From contig JAISSE010000130.1 in assembly GCA_031273285.1 (NCBI GenBank), positions 1 through 9,463 on the forward strand: a stretch of DNA of 9,463 nucleotides. The letters are read 5' to 3'. Under the pieces are notes generated by a model that ran no database searches, had not been told where the DNA came from, and saw only the letters and a list, made by a program, of their open reading frames with translations. Source of the stretch: Prevotellaceae bacterium. GTDB taxonomy: Bacteria; Bacteroidota; Bacteroidia; Bacteroidales; UBA932. Made by a program: the position numbers and the translations under genes. The first letter of the stretch is position 1. Each line of letters begins with the position of its first letter. Shown piece after piece: positions 1-6,662 of the stretch.

Positions 1-21
1 TCTCTCTCTCTCTCTCTCTCT
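1..21. repeat. (TC)n dinucleotide microsatellite, cut by the window edge
   Basis: Positions 1-21 are an uninterrupted TC dinucleotide run, about ten units visible; its true length is unknown because it touches the edge. On the minus strand it is (AG)n and lies inside the reading frame that starts at 103. Every frame of (AG)n reads alternating AGA and GAG (Arg-Glu), so unit gain or loss would shift the downstream frame without creating a stop within the repeat. Confidence 0.9.
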
Positions 22-103
22 GCAACAATCGTGCCAAACAGTTAAAATCTTCAAAATTAACCGCTTTTTCTTTCGACCCGCTATGTGAGATTAAACATTT
101 CAT
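1..103 (-). CDS. Unidentified reading frame, 5' part only, running off the left edge
   Basis: An open frame starts at ATG 103-101 on the minus strand and stays open for 34 codons to the window edge. It begins MKCLISHSG, continues through a mixed stretch to ..LARLLQ (residue 28), then becomes an Arg-Glu dipeptide repeat because the DNA is (AG)n. A promoter-like TATCTTTG lies about 50 bases upstream at 161-154, and the leader is A-rich as usual in Bacteroidetes. I do not recognise the protein and see no signal peptide or domain. Thirty-four stop-free codons in AT-rich DNA could arise by chance roughly one time in eight (my estimate), so the call rests mainly on the promoter, start and frame agreeing. 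The repeat could also mark a contig end. Confidence 0.35.
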   Translation of the reverse strand, partial: MKCLISHSGSKEKAVNFEDFNCLARLLQRERERE

Positions 104-153
104 GCTTATAATTGTTATCTTTATTTCGCAAATTTCTATAAAAGTTCCGGGCG

Positions 154-186
154 CAAAGATAAAAATAATTTTTTATATCGACGAAA
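154..186 (-). promoter_or_regulatory. Candidate Bacteroidetes promoter for the left-edge reading frame
   Basis: The minus strand reads TATCTTTG at 161-154, matching the -7 consensus TAnnTTTG. TTTC at 186-183 sits 21 bases upstream in place of the -33 TTTG (one mismatch). Transcription would start near 147 and leave a leader of about 45 bases before the ATG at 103. The following bases, CGCCCGG, are the only GC-rich patch in a very AT-rich stretch. Confidence 0.42.
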
Positions 187-286
187 TTTTTTTCGCAAAT
201 ATTTTTTTTTTATCCACTTTTAACCACGAATTACACTGATTTAATCGAATTACACGAATTTTTTTATCCGCGAATATTTTTTTAGC

Positions 287-391
287 CACGAAACGAAGTT
301 CGACGCAGTCAATTACACGAAACGTAAGTTCGGCGTAGCCAATCTCACGAATTTTTTAATTTTCACGAAACGTCAGTTCGGCGTAGCCAAT
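287..391. repeat. Three spaced copies of a 27-28 base repeat unit
   Basis: The copies are at 287-313, 316-343 and 364-391. Each begins CACGAAACG, continues with an A/G/T/C-variable AGTTCG and ends in a short stem plus CAAT or TCAAT. Copies 2 and 3 differ by one base over 28. Copy 1 lacks one base and differs at three others. Copies 2 and 3 contain GGC-GTA-GCC, while copy 1 has GAC-GCA-GTC, so the three-base stem is preserved by paired changes. The gaps between copies are 2 and 20 bases. No mobile-element gene or CRISPR-type regularity accompanies them. Confidence 0.75.
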
Positions 392-412
392 AAAAAATCC
401 TTCGGATTTTTT
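392..412 (-). terminator. Hairpin with A/T tracts, candidate terminator for the DUF58 gene
   Basis: AAAAAATCC and GGATTTTTT form a nine-base-pair stem with a three-base loop, ending in a T run on either strand. It lies about 60 bases beyond the DUF58 stop codon in that gene's direction. Only two pairs are G-C, so the stem is weak, but stem plus T run fits an intrinsic terminator that could work both ways. It is immediately adjacent to the third repeat copy and may belong to that element instead. Confidence 0.42.
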
Positions 413-440
413 TCCAATCCCGTAAAATCTGTGTGCCATT

Positions 441-468
441 CTCAACTCTCAACTCTCAACTCTCAACT
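441..468. repeat. Four perfect tandem copies of heptamer CTCAACT
   Basis: CTCAACT occurs four times head to tail, starting at 441, 448, 455 and 462. It ends two bases before the DUF58 stop codon (473-471 on the minus strand), so it lies in the 3' untranslated region and slippage would not alter the protein. Confidence 0.9.
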
Positions 469-470
469 CA

Positions 471-1361
471 TCAGAGTGTTCCTCTTTTTTTGAACAGCTT
501 CACCAGCGGTTTGATATAATCGTCGTCGGTTGCTATGCCGACGGAATCTACCCTGTATTTCGAAAAAGTTTTGTTGAGATTGTCGGAATATGCGTTCCAC
601 CATTTACTGTATGCAATCCTGTTTTTTTTCCTGCCGGTATTGACAAGAATCGTTTGCCCCGTTTCCGCGTCATACATTTCAACCAGCCCCACCGGAGGCA
701 GTTCTTTTTCCCGCCGGTCGTATATTCTCAATGCCACCACATCATGTTTTTTGGATGCGATTTTCAAAGCCTGTTCAAACTGGGGCATATTGTTTTCGTC
801 GAAATCCATGAAATCGGACAAAATGAAGGTCGTGCATCTTTTTTTCAAAGCGCCTGTCAGATAAACCAGCGCCTCCGATATGTTTGTTCCCGAATTTCCC
901 GGCGTAAATTCCAGTATTTCCCGGATAATGCGCAAAATATGGGTACGACCCTTTTTGGGCGGAATAAATTTTTCGACTTTATTCCCGAAAAACATTGCTC
1001 CGATTTTGTCGTTGTTGATACTTGCCGCAAACGATAAAACCGCCGACAGTTCGGCGATAAGGTCTTTCTTGAATTTGCTTTGAGTGCCGAATGCTTCGGA
1101 TGCGCTGACGTCGATAATCAGCATCACGGTCAGTTCGCGTTCTTCTTCAAATACTTTCACAAAAGGAGCGTTGAAACGTGCCGTTACGTTCCAGTCGATA
1201 CTGCGCACGTCGTCGCCCGGTTGATATTCACGCACTTCACTGAACGTCATTCCCCTGCCTTTGAAGGCGCTGTGATATTCTCCGGCAAAAATATTCCCCG
1301 ACAGTCCCCGTGTTTTTATTTCTATTTTACGTACCTTTTTTAATAAATCCGCTGTTTCCAT
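471..1361 (-). CDS. DUF58 domain protein (von Willebrand A-like fold)
   Basis: This 296-residue protein has the DUF58 signature GRGMTFSEVREYQPGDD (residues about 36-51) followed by RSIDWNVTAR and the EEREL segment, then a von Willebrand A-like region. Its metal-site pattern is visible: DVSAS (84-88), a Thr in SGTN (159) and Asp in LSDF (183). There is no signal peptide or membrane segment, so it is probably cytoplasmic. In the known family, DUF58 genes usually sit beside a MoxR-type AAA+ ATPase and batA/batB genes and are thought to act with them in assembly or stress roles; none of these is visible here. The start is placed at ATG 1361 because METADLLKKVR matches the family start and a -7-like box lies between it and the next upstream ATG at 1400. 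Length is typical. Confidence 0.88.
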   Translation of the reverse strand: METADLLKKVRKIEIKTRGLSGNIFAGEYHSAFKGRGMTFSEVREYQPGDDVRSIDWNVTARFNAPFVKVFEEERELTVMLIIDVSASEAFGTQSKFKKDLIAELSAVLSFAASINNDKIGAMFFGNKVEKFIPPKKGRTHILRIIREILEFTPGNSGTNISEALVYLTGALKKRCTTFILSDFMDFDENNMPQFEQALKIASKKHDVVALRIYDRREKELPPVGLVEMYDAETGQTILVNTGRKKNRIAYSKWWNAYSDNLNKTFSKYRVDSVGIATDDDYIKPLVKLFKKRGTL

Positions 1362-1387
1362 TCTGTTGAATTTACAATAACAAGATG

Positions 1388-1417
1388 CAAAATTAAACAA
1401 AAATTTTATTTTTGAAA
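1388..1417 (-). promoter_or_regulatory. Candidate promoter of the DUF58 gene
   Basis: TAATTTTG at 1395-1388 on the minus strand matches the TAnnTTTG -7 element. The -33 position has only TTTC (1417-1414) with an 18-base spacer, so the match is partial. Transcription would begin near 1381, about 20 bases before the chosen ATG and downstream of the alternative ATG at 1400, which supports the shorter protein. Confidence 0.35.
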
Positions 1418-1501
1418 TCGTATCCGAAAAAGGGGAGGCATTTGTTGGATGACCTTTTTGTTTCGTATGACAATTATTTCCCGAATATTCCGGTTGTTCG
1501 T

Positions 1502-1533
1502 TTTGTCGGTTTCAAAAATTTCATATAAATTTG
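1502..1533 (+). promoter_or_regulatory. Consensus Bacteroidetes promoter for the groES-like/mfd unit
   Basis: TTTG at 1502-1505, a 20-base spacer and TAAATTTG at 1526-1533 match the Bacteroidetes primary sigma factor consensus exactly (TTTG, 19-21 bases, TAnnTTTG). Transcription should start near 1540, giving a leader of about 18 bases before ATG 1558. It is the strongest promoter match in the window and probably drives both genes. Confidence 0.7.
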
Positions 1534-1557
1534 CATTTGTGTTAAGTTGTTTGGATT

Positions 1558-1938
1558 ATGATTAATTCATTTGAAACAAGAGACTTCTCGAGTATTGTGA
1601 TGGTTGGCGACAAGATTTTAATTAAACCCGCGACGGAAAAAGACCGTACAAAAAGCGGTTTATATCTGCCGACAGGCTTGCAGGAAAAAGAAAAAATATT
1701 GAGCGGGTATGTGATTAAAACCGGTCCGGGATATCCTGTGCCTTCGATAACGGACGAGGACGAATCGTGGAAATCAAGCAATGACGGGGTGAAATATCTT
1801 CCGCTACAGGTTAGGGTCGGCGATTTGGCTGTGTTCCTGCAGGACAGCGTCTGGGAAATATCGATGAACGGCGGAAAATATTTTATCGTTCCCAACTCTT
1901 CCGTACTTATGCTGATTAGAAACGATGATCTGTTCTAA
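1558..1938 (+). CDS. GroES-like (Cpn10 family) co-chaperone, divergent
   Basis: The 126-residue product aligns by eye with GroES. VGDKILIKP (16-24) matches the first strand; KSGLYLPTG (32-40) falls where the GroEL-binding mobile loop lies; SGYVIKTGPG (49-58) matches the second conserved strand and glycine turn; and VRVGDLAVF (85-93) to VLMLIRND (116-123) matches the C-terminal half. Standard GroES is about 95 residues; the extra length is an N-terminal tail of about 13 residues and an acidic segment at 59-82 replacing the short roof loop. It probably binds a chaperonin ring in the cytoplasm, but the loop reads LYL rather than the usual hydrophobic IVL, so partner and function are inferred. 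No groEL follows, so it is likely a paralogue of the main groES. mfd begins 10 bases after its stop, indicating an operon. ATG 1558 fits the promoter spacing. Confidence 0.8.
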   Translation: MINSFETRDFSSIVMVGDKILIKPATEKDRTKSGLYLPTGLQEKEKILSGYVIKTGPGYPVPSITDEDESWKSSNDGVKYLPLQVRVGDLAVFLQDSVWEISMNGGKYFIVPNSSVLMLIRNDDLF

Positions 1939-1948
1939 ATAAATTATT

Positions 1949-4900
1949 TTGGAAATACGGAAATTAATAGAACAAATTTGCTCGCAGGATGGATTTCACC
2001 GAATCATATCGAAAATCGAGGCGGGAGAAAAAGATATCGGTCTGAAAAACATCGTCGGTTCGATGACTGCCTTCCTGTCCGCCGGCGTGATAAAACGGAA
2101 AAAAGGCATTCATCTGTTTATCATTAACGACAGCGACAGGGCGGCATATTTCTATAACGACCTCTACAAACTGCTGCATCCGGCGGCGACGGACGACGAC
2201 AGCGACAACAGCACTGCTGCCGACGATGTTCTGTTTTTCCCATCGTCGTTCAAAAGCAGCAGCCGTTACGGGAAGGAAGACGTTTCGAAGATCGTCCGGC
2301 GCATTCAGGTTATGGAGCGCATACGGACAAATTCCGGTTTGCTTGCCGTCGTTACATATCCCGAAGCTGTCGCCGAAACGGTTCCTTCGGGTCATTCGCT
2401 GCAGAAAAACACGCTGAAGCTGGCTGTCGGCGAAAAGCCGGGCATCGATTTTGTCAGGAAAATATTCGAGGGATATGGATTCGAACGTGTTGATTTCGTG
2501 TACGAGCCGGGGCGGTATGCAATTCGGGGCGGCATTGTCGACATCTTTTCGTTTGCGTCGAATAAACCGTATCGTCTGGAATTTTTCGGCGACGAAATAG
2601 AAAGCATCCGCAGTTTTGACGTCGATACACAGTTTTCCGACAATAAACTGCAATCGGCGGTCATCATCTCGAATGTCGGAAACATATCGGACGACAGCAA
2701 TATCCCGTTTACGGATTTTGTGCCTCAGGACACAATCGTATGGACGGAAAACCGCAATACGACCGCCGACATAATAGACAGTCTGAACAGCAGACAATCC
2801 GCATCCCGACAGGACGAAGAACAGGCTACCATGCCCGAACTGATTACCGGCGCTACATTCAAATCGTCGTTGAACAAACTGTTATCCATACAGTTTAATT
2901 CCCGTTCGTCGAAAAACAATATCTCTTTCGCTTCGGCGCCTCAACCCGTCTTCAACAAGAAGTTCGACATGCTGGCGAAAGACATAATCGCCAAAACAAA
3001 CGAAGGTTACACGGTGTTGATAGTTGCCGAAAACGCAAACCAGATCGAGCGGTTGCGCAATATTTTCGGCTCGGTATCGAAAGAAAGCGTTCGCTTTGTC
3101 TCCGTCAATACTTCCATACACGAGGGATTTATCGACAAAAAGACCAAAATCTGCTGCTACACCGACCATCAGATTTTTCAAAGATATCACCGCTACAGGA
3201 TACGCGGGGAAATAAGCAAAAGCAATGCGCTTACGCTTCAGGAACTTACAAGCCTCAATGTGGGCGATTATGTTGTGCATATCGACCACGGGATTGGTAT
3301 TTTCGGAGGATTGGTCAAAACCGATATAAACGGTAAATTTCAGGAAGTTATAAGGCTTACATACAGAGACGGGGATACGATTTTCGTGCGTTTGCAGGGT
3401 TTGCACCGGATATCGAAATACCGCGGACGCGAAGGAGTTCCGCCGGTCATACACAAGCCGGGTTCGGGCGTATGGAATCGACTGAAACAGACGGCAAAAA
3501 AGAAAATAAAAGATATAGCGGGAGAGCTTATCGTCCTGTATGCCAAACGTAAGGCTACTCCGGGATTTGCCTATTCCGCAGATTCTTTCCTGCAACACGA
3601 ACTGGAAGCGTCGTTTATCTACGAGGATACTCCCGACCAGAACAAAGCCACCAAGGCAGTGAAACAGGATATGGAACAGCCGTATCCGATGGACAGGTTA
3701 GTGTGCGGCGATGTGGGATTCGGGAAAACGGAAATCGCAATACGTGCGGCTTTCAAAGCCGTAGCCGACGGAAAACAGGTTGCCGTGCTGGTGCCGACCA
3801 CGATTCTTGCGCTTCAGCACTATAAATCGTTTCAGTCGCGTATGGTCGAATTTCCCGTTAATGTTGATTTTGTCAGCAGAATGAAATCCTCCAAAGACAT
3901 CAGGCTGTCCCTGGAAAAACTTGAGCGGGGCAAAACGGATATTATTATAGGTACGCATCGCCTGTTAAGTCAGGATGTGGTATTCAATGATTTGGGTCTG
4001 CTGATAATCGACGAAGAACAGCGGTTCGGGGTAGCGTCGAAAGAAAAAATACGCCGCACGAAAATAAATGTCGACACTCTGACACTGACGGCTACGCCTA
4101 TTCCGCGAACTCTGCAATTTTCGCTGCTCGGCGCGAGAGACCTTTCGGTGATAAATACTCCGCCGCCGAACAGGATACCGATTACCACGGAAGTACATAC
4201 TTTTTCGGAAATCGTTATCAAAGACGCTATTGACTACGAATTTAAAAGAGGCGGACAGGTGTTTTTCATTCATAACAAAATAAAGGATATTGGAGAAATG
4301 GAGAACATCGTAAACCGCATATCGCCCGGAGTAAGGACGGTTGTTGCACACGGACAGATGGATGGACCCAAACTGGAAGAAATCATGACCGACTTTGTGG
4401 ACGGACAGTACGACGTCCTCATTGCAACCTCGATAATCGAATCGGGTCTGGATATTCCCAATGCCAATACGATAATAATCAATCAGGCACAGAATTTCGG
4501 ACTGAGCGAACTCCACCAGTTGCGGGGACGGGTGGGACGAAGCAACAGAAAAGCATACTGCTATTTACTGGCGCCTCCCGAAATTATGCAGACGCCCGAC
4601 GCCCGACGCCGGCTGAATGCGATAGAAGAATTGTCGGACCTCGGCAGCGGATTCGGTATTGCCATGCAGGATCTGGACATACGCGGGGCGGGAAATCTGC
4701 TGGGCGGCGAACAGAGCGGATTTATCACGGAAATAGGTTTCGAAACATATCAGAAAATATTGAACGAGGCTTTGATGGAACTGCGCGAAGAATCTCCCGA
4801 CAGGGAAGTAAATGTTGCGGACAAAACGGCGTTTGTTGCCGATTGCCAGATAGACAGCGATATCGACGCCAATCTGCCCGACGAATATGTATCGAACAAG

Positions 4901-5293
4901 GCGGAAAAACTGCGTCTTTACAGAGAAATTGACAGCCTCGAAAGCGACGAACAGCTGGCGGTTTTCCGAAACGCACTTGTCGACCGTTTCGGCACATTGC
5001 CGAAAGAAGCCGAAGAACTGCTGCAGGGCGTGATTTTGCGCAAACGTGCAATAAAACTTGGCTTCGAGCGTGTTGTGCTAAAAAACAAACTCATGTTTCT
5101 GTATTTCCCCTCACACCAGCAGTCGCCGTACTATTCTTCTCCCGTATATTTTAAGATACTGAAACACATACGGTCGGATTCCGCAAAATTCAAGTTGAAG
5201 GAGAACAATCTCAAACTGTCGGTGCTTGTACGGGATATAAAATCACACAAGGAAGCGGTTGAAATACTGATGAAATTCGATGAAAATGCCTGA
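1949..5293 (+). CDS. mfd: Transcription-repair coupling factor Mfd
   Basis: Mfd removes RNA polymerase stalled at DNA lesions using ATP-driven translocation and recruits UvrA for nucleotide excision repair. The 1114-residue product has the full order: a UvrB-like N-terminal module with YEPGRYAIRGGIVDIFSF (185-202), the RNA-polymerase interaction domain opening with LNVGDYVVHIDHGIG (436-450), then the helicase core. Core motifs are GDVGFGKTE (587-595, Walker A), DEEQ (688-691), TATPIPR (714-720), ATSIIESGLDIP (826-837) and QLRGRVGR (857-864). The translocation segment IRGAGNLLGGEQSG (911-924) and the C-terminal TRCF domain follow. E. coli Mfd is about 1148 residues. A stop (1940-1942) lies just upstream and no ATG occurs before 2063, which would remove conserved N-terminal residues, so TTG 1949 is the likely start. 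Asp-rich segment 82-93 and Ser/Gln-rich 279-296 look like flexible insertions. Confidence 0.95.
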   Translation: MEIRKLIEQICSQDGFHRIISKIEAGEKDIGLKNIVGSMTAFLSAGVIKRKKGIHLFIINDSDRAAYFYNDLYKLLHPAATDDDSDNSTAADDVLFFPSSFKSSSRYGKEDVSKIVRRIQVMERIRTNSGLLAVVTYPEAVAETVPSGHSLQKNTLKLAVGEKPGIDFVRKIFEGYGFERVDFVYEPGRYAIRGGIVDIFSFASNKPYRLEFFGDEIESIRSFDVDTQFSDNKLQSAVIISNVGNISDDSNIPFTDFVPQDTIVWTENRNTTADIIDSLNSRQSASRQDEEQATMPELITGATFKSSLNKLLSIQFNSRSSKNNISFASAPQPVFNKKFDMLAKDIIAKTNEGYTVLIVAENANQIERLRNIFGSVSKESVRFVSVNTSIHEGFIDKKTKICCYTDHQIFQRYHRYRIRGEISKSNALTLQELTSLNVGDYVVHIDHGIGIFGGLVKTDINGKFQEVIRLTYRDGDTIFVRLQGLHRISKYRGREGVPPVIHKPGSGVWNRLKQTAKKKIKDIAGELIVLYAKRKATPGFAYSADSFLQHELEASFIYEDTPDQNKATKAVKQDMEQPYPMDRLVCGDVGFGKTEIAIRAAFKAVADGKQVAVLVPTTILALQHYKSFQSRMVEFPVNVDFVSRMKSSKDIRLSLEKLERGKTDIIIGTHRLLSQDVVFNDLGLLIIDEEQRFGVASKEKIRRTKINVDTLTLTATPIPRTLQFSLLGARDLSVINTPPPNRIPITTEVHTFSEIVIKDAIDYEFKRGGQVFFIHNKIKDIGEMENIVNRISPGVRTVVAHGQMDGPKLEEIMTDFVDGQYDVLIATSIIESGLDIPNANTIIINQAQNFGLSELHQLRGRVGRSNRKAYCYLLAPPEIMQTPDARRRLNAIEELSDLGSGFGIAMQDLDIRGAGNLLGGEQSGFITEIGFETYQKILNEALMELREESPDREVNVADKTAFVADCQIDSDIDANLPDEYVSNKAEKLRLYREIDSLESDEQLAVFRNALVDRFGTLPKEAEELLQGVILRKRAIKLGFERVVLKNKLMFLYFPSHQQSPYYSSPVYFKILKHIRSDSAKFKLKENNLKLSVLVRDIKSHKEAVEILMKFDENA
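4591..4610 (+). repeat. Nearly three tandem copies of heptamer GACGCCC inside mfd
   Basis: GACGCCC repeats at 4591 and 4598, with a six-base third copy at 4605-4610. It encodes the conserved-looking TPDARRR stretch (residues about 882-888) after helicase motif VI. The unit is not a multiple of three, so gain or loss of one unit would shift the mfd frame. Confidence 0.85.
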
Positions 5294-5337
5294 CGCCGGC
5301 GTTGGTTTTCGTTCGGTAATTTGCGCGGGTTAAATCG

Positions 5338-6579
5338 CTATTTTACCAGTTGACGCAGCAAAACAATATTGTCGGGAACATTCGGTTCGCTTACAAATCT
5401 GTCCAGACAGTCAATACGATACTGCCGATTGACGATGCGTTTCTTGATGCAGTTGACCGCTTCAACGATTTTATGCGACTGCAGCATCATTTCCGAAGGA
5501 GCGATATTGTTCACATAAAGCGCCTGTTTTACAATGTGTTTCTCCTTACCGTTTTCCCTGAAATTAAGATTGACCGTAATCATGTCTTTCCTGTTCTGCT
5601 TTTTTACTTTGAATTTCAGCAATATAACCTGATTTTGCCGGGACAGATTCGAAGACAGGACAACGAGTTTATCGTCGGTTAAAATCTTGGAAGCGCCGTA
5701 AACATCGGAAAGCCTGAAAGATTTCGGATACGATATTTCGAGCTGTATATTCTCCATATTTGCATTCATATTGTGAAATTCTTCCTGCAAAACATAGCTT
5801 ATGTCGATGCATGCATCGTCGCAGTCGCCCACAAAATGGCTTGTCCCTCTGCCTTCTACGGAAACAAGATGCAAAAGTTCGAAATTGATATTGTTTCCGA
5901 TACCGATGACGGATGTTTCTATCCCTTTTCCGTGATAATCAATAGTGTGTTTCAGTATTTTGTCGGGGTCTTTTTCACCTGTGGTGGACACTCCGTCCGA
6001 CATGAGAATCAGACGGTTTCGATACATTCTGTTGCTGTTTTTATAGATTTCGCCGTATCCTTTCAACATTCCCGCCAGCATATTCGTGCCGCCGCCGATG
6101 GTTATCCGGTCGATTATTTCCCTGAAAATGCTGTCCTGACTTTTGTCATAGCATCTCGAAGGGAGAACAACCTGCGCAATATCGTCGTATACCACAACCG
6201 AAAAATAATCGTCCGAAGTGAGCAGCGAAAGCGTTTCTTTCAATGCGGTCTTCAATTTTTCCATCCTGTCGTTTTCGCCCATTGAGGCGCTGCGGTCAAG
6301 GGCAAAACAGATATTCAGAGGCTTTCTTTCGGCGTTTTTGCCTGACGACGAAAGATTTATCAGGACATCTACATTCATTTCCTTTTTCCCGTAGGAATTG
6401 ACTATTTCCAAATCCATACCCGCAGCATCACTGTGGGCATCGAATCTCAGGTAATCTTCCATGTCAACCTGATAGGGAGAATACAATCCGCAATTGGACG
6501 AAATTCCAATTTTCTGACACTGTGCTGCAGATACGTATAGTACGCAAACACAGATAATTGATAAATATTTTGCTCTCAT
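5338..6579 (-). CDS. Secreted von Willebrand factor A domain protein
   Basis: The 413-residue product starts with a signal peptide (MRAKYLSIICVCVLYVSAAQ, hydrophobic to about residue 20), so it is exported; the Cys at 21 is not in a good lipobox. A von Willebrand A domain spans about 88-265, with its metal-ion site complete: DRSAS (95-99; Ala replaces the common Gly), Thr165 in GGGTN and Asp195 in MSDG. The rest (about 270-413) looks like a beta-rich domain I cannot name. Such proteins bind partners through a divalent cation, but the ligand here is unknown. Overall organisation recalls YfbK/chloride-channel-like bacterial VWA proteins. It converges on mfd with a 44-base gap in which I see no convincing terminator, only a 10-base palindrome at 5293-5302. 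Start ATG 6579 is supported by the signal peptide directly after it and a -7 box just upstream. Confidence 0.85.
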   Translation of the reverse strand: MRAKYLSIICVCVLYVSAAQCQKIGISSNCGLYSPYQVDMEDYLRFDAHSDAAGMDLEIVNSYGKKEMNVDVLINLSSSGKNAERKPLNICFALDRSASMGENDRMEKLKTALKETLSLLTSDDYFSVVVYDDIAQVVLPSRCYDKSQDSIFREIIDRITIGGGTNMLAGMLKGYGEIYKNSNRMYRNRLILMSDGVSTTGEKDPDKILKHTIDYHGKGIETSVIGIGNNINFELLHLVSVEGRGTSHFVGDCDDACIDISYVLQEEFHNMNANMENIQLEISYPKSFRLSDVYGASKILTDDKLVVLSSNLSRQNQVILLKFKVKKQNRKDMITVNLNFRENGKEKHIVKQALYVNNIAPSEMMLQSHKIVEAVNCIKKRIVNRQYRIDCLDRFVSEPNVPDNIVLLRQLVK

Positions 6580-6601
6580 TTGTCGTACAATTAATATGGG
6601 A

Positions 6602-6609
6602 CAAAGGTA
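6602..6609 (-). promoter_or_regulatory. -7 element upstream of the VWA protein gene
   Basis: The minus strand reads TACCTTTG at 6609-6602, an exact TAnnTTTG match followed by TCCC. No TTTG is found at the expected -33 distance, so only the -7 half is supported. Transcription would start near 6595, about 15 bases before ATG 6579. Confidence 0.42.
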
Positions 6610-6662
6610 ATAACAAGATTACTAACACGATTGGTAAAAAACGTTAAATTATGTTGTATTAT

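Larger units (their letters stand above)
104..470. other. Repeat-rich AT-rich intergenic tract
   Basis: This stretch between the left-edge frame and the DUF58 gene shows no convincing protein gene. It holds long A/T runs, scattered degenerate copies of ACACGAATT (near 224-237, 250-259, 315-321 and 346-352), three copies of a 27-28 base unit (287-391), a hairpin with A/T flanks (392-412) and a four-copy heptamer (441-468). On the minus strand one frame has a 27-codon ATG frame (439-356) and then, after a stop, about 90 further codons without an ATG near its beginning. The composition is so AT- and Lys/Asn-rich that I regard this as non-coding, possibly a decayed repeat element. Confidence 0.6.

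Noticed and set aside
287..391. CRISPR-like array
   Set aside because: The three units are separated by 2 and 20 bases, differ between copies, and no cas gene is present.
356..439. 27-codon minus-strand frame downstream of the DUF58 gene as a real gene
   Set aside because: It is made largely of the terminator-like hairpin and one repeat copy, with no promoter; it is reported only as a frame observation.
535..1343. Plus-strand open frames opposite the DUF58 gene (for example 654-1037, 1080-1343)
   Set aside because: They are antisense to a well-supported DUF58 protein and show no protein-like motifs.
1362..1400. Longer DUF58 protein starting at ATG 1400
   Set aside because: The extra 13 residues (MFNFASCYCKFNR) do not look like the family, and the likely -7 promoter box at 1395-1388 would fall inside the gene.
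1964..5051. Long minus-strand open frames opposite mfd (for example 2797-1964, 3598-2882, 4516-3965)
   Set aside because: They lie wholly within mfd, whose helicase motifs are unmistakable, and their products have no recognisable motif and an odd Arg/Cys/Phe-rich composition.
5291..5340. Rho-independent terminator between mfd and the VWA gene
   Set aside because: ACGCCGGCGT at 5293-5302 is a perfect palindrome but has no loop, and no T run follows closely on either strand.
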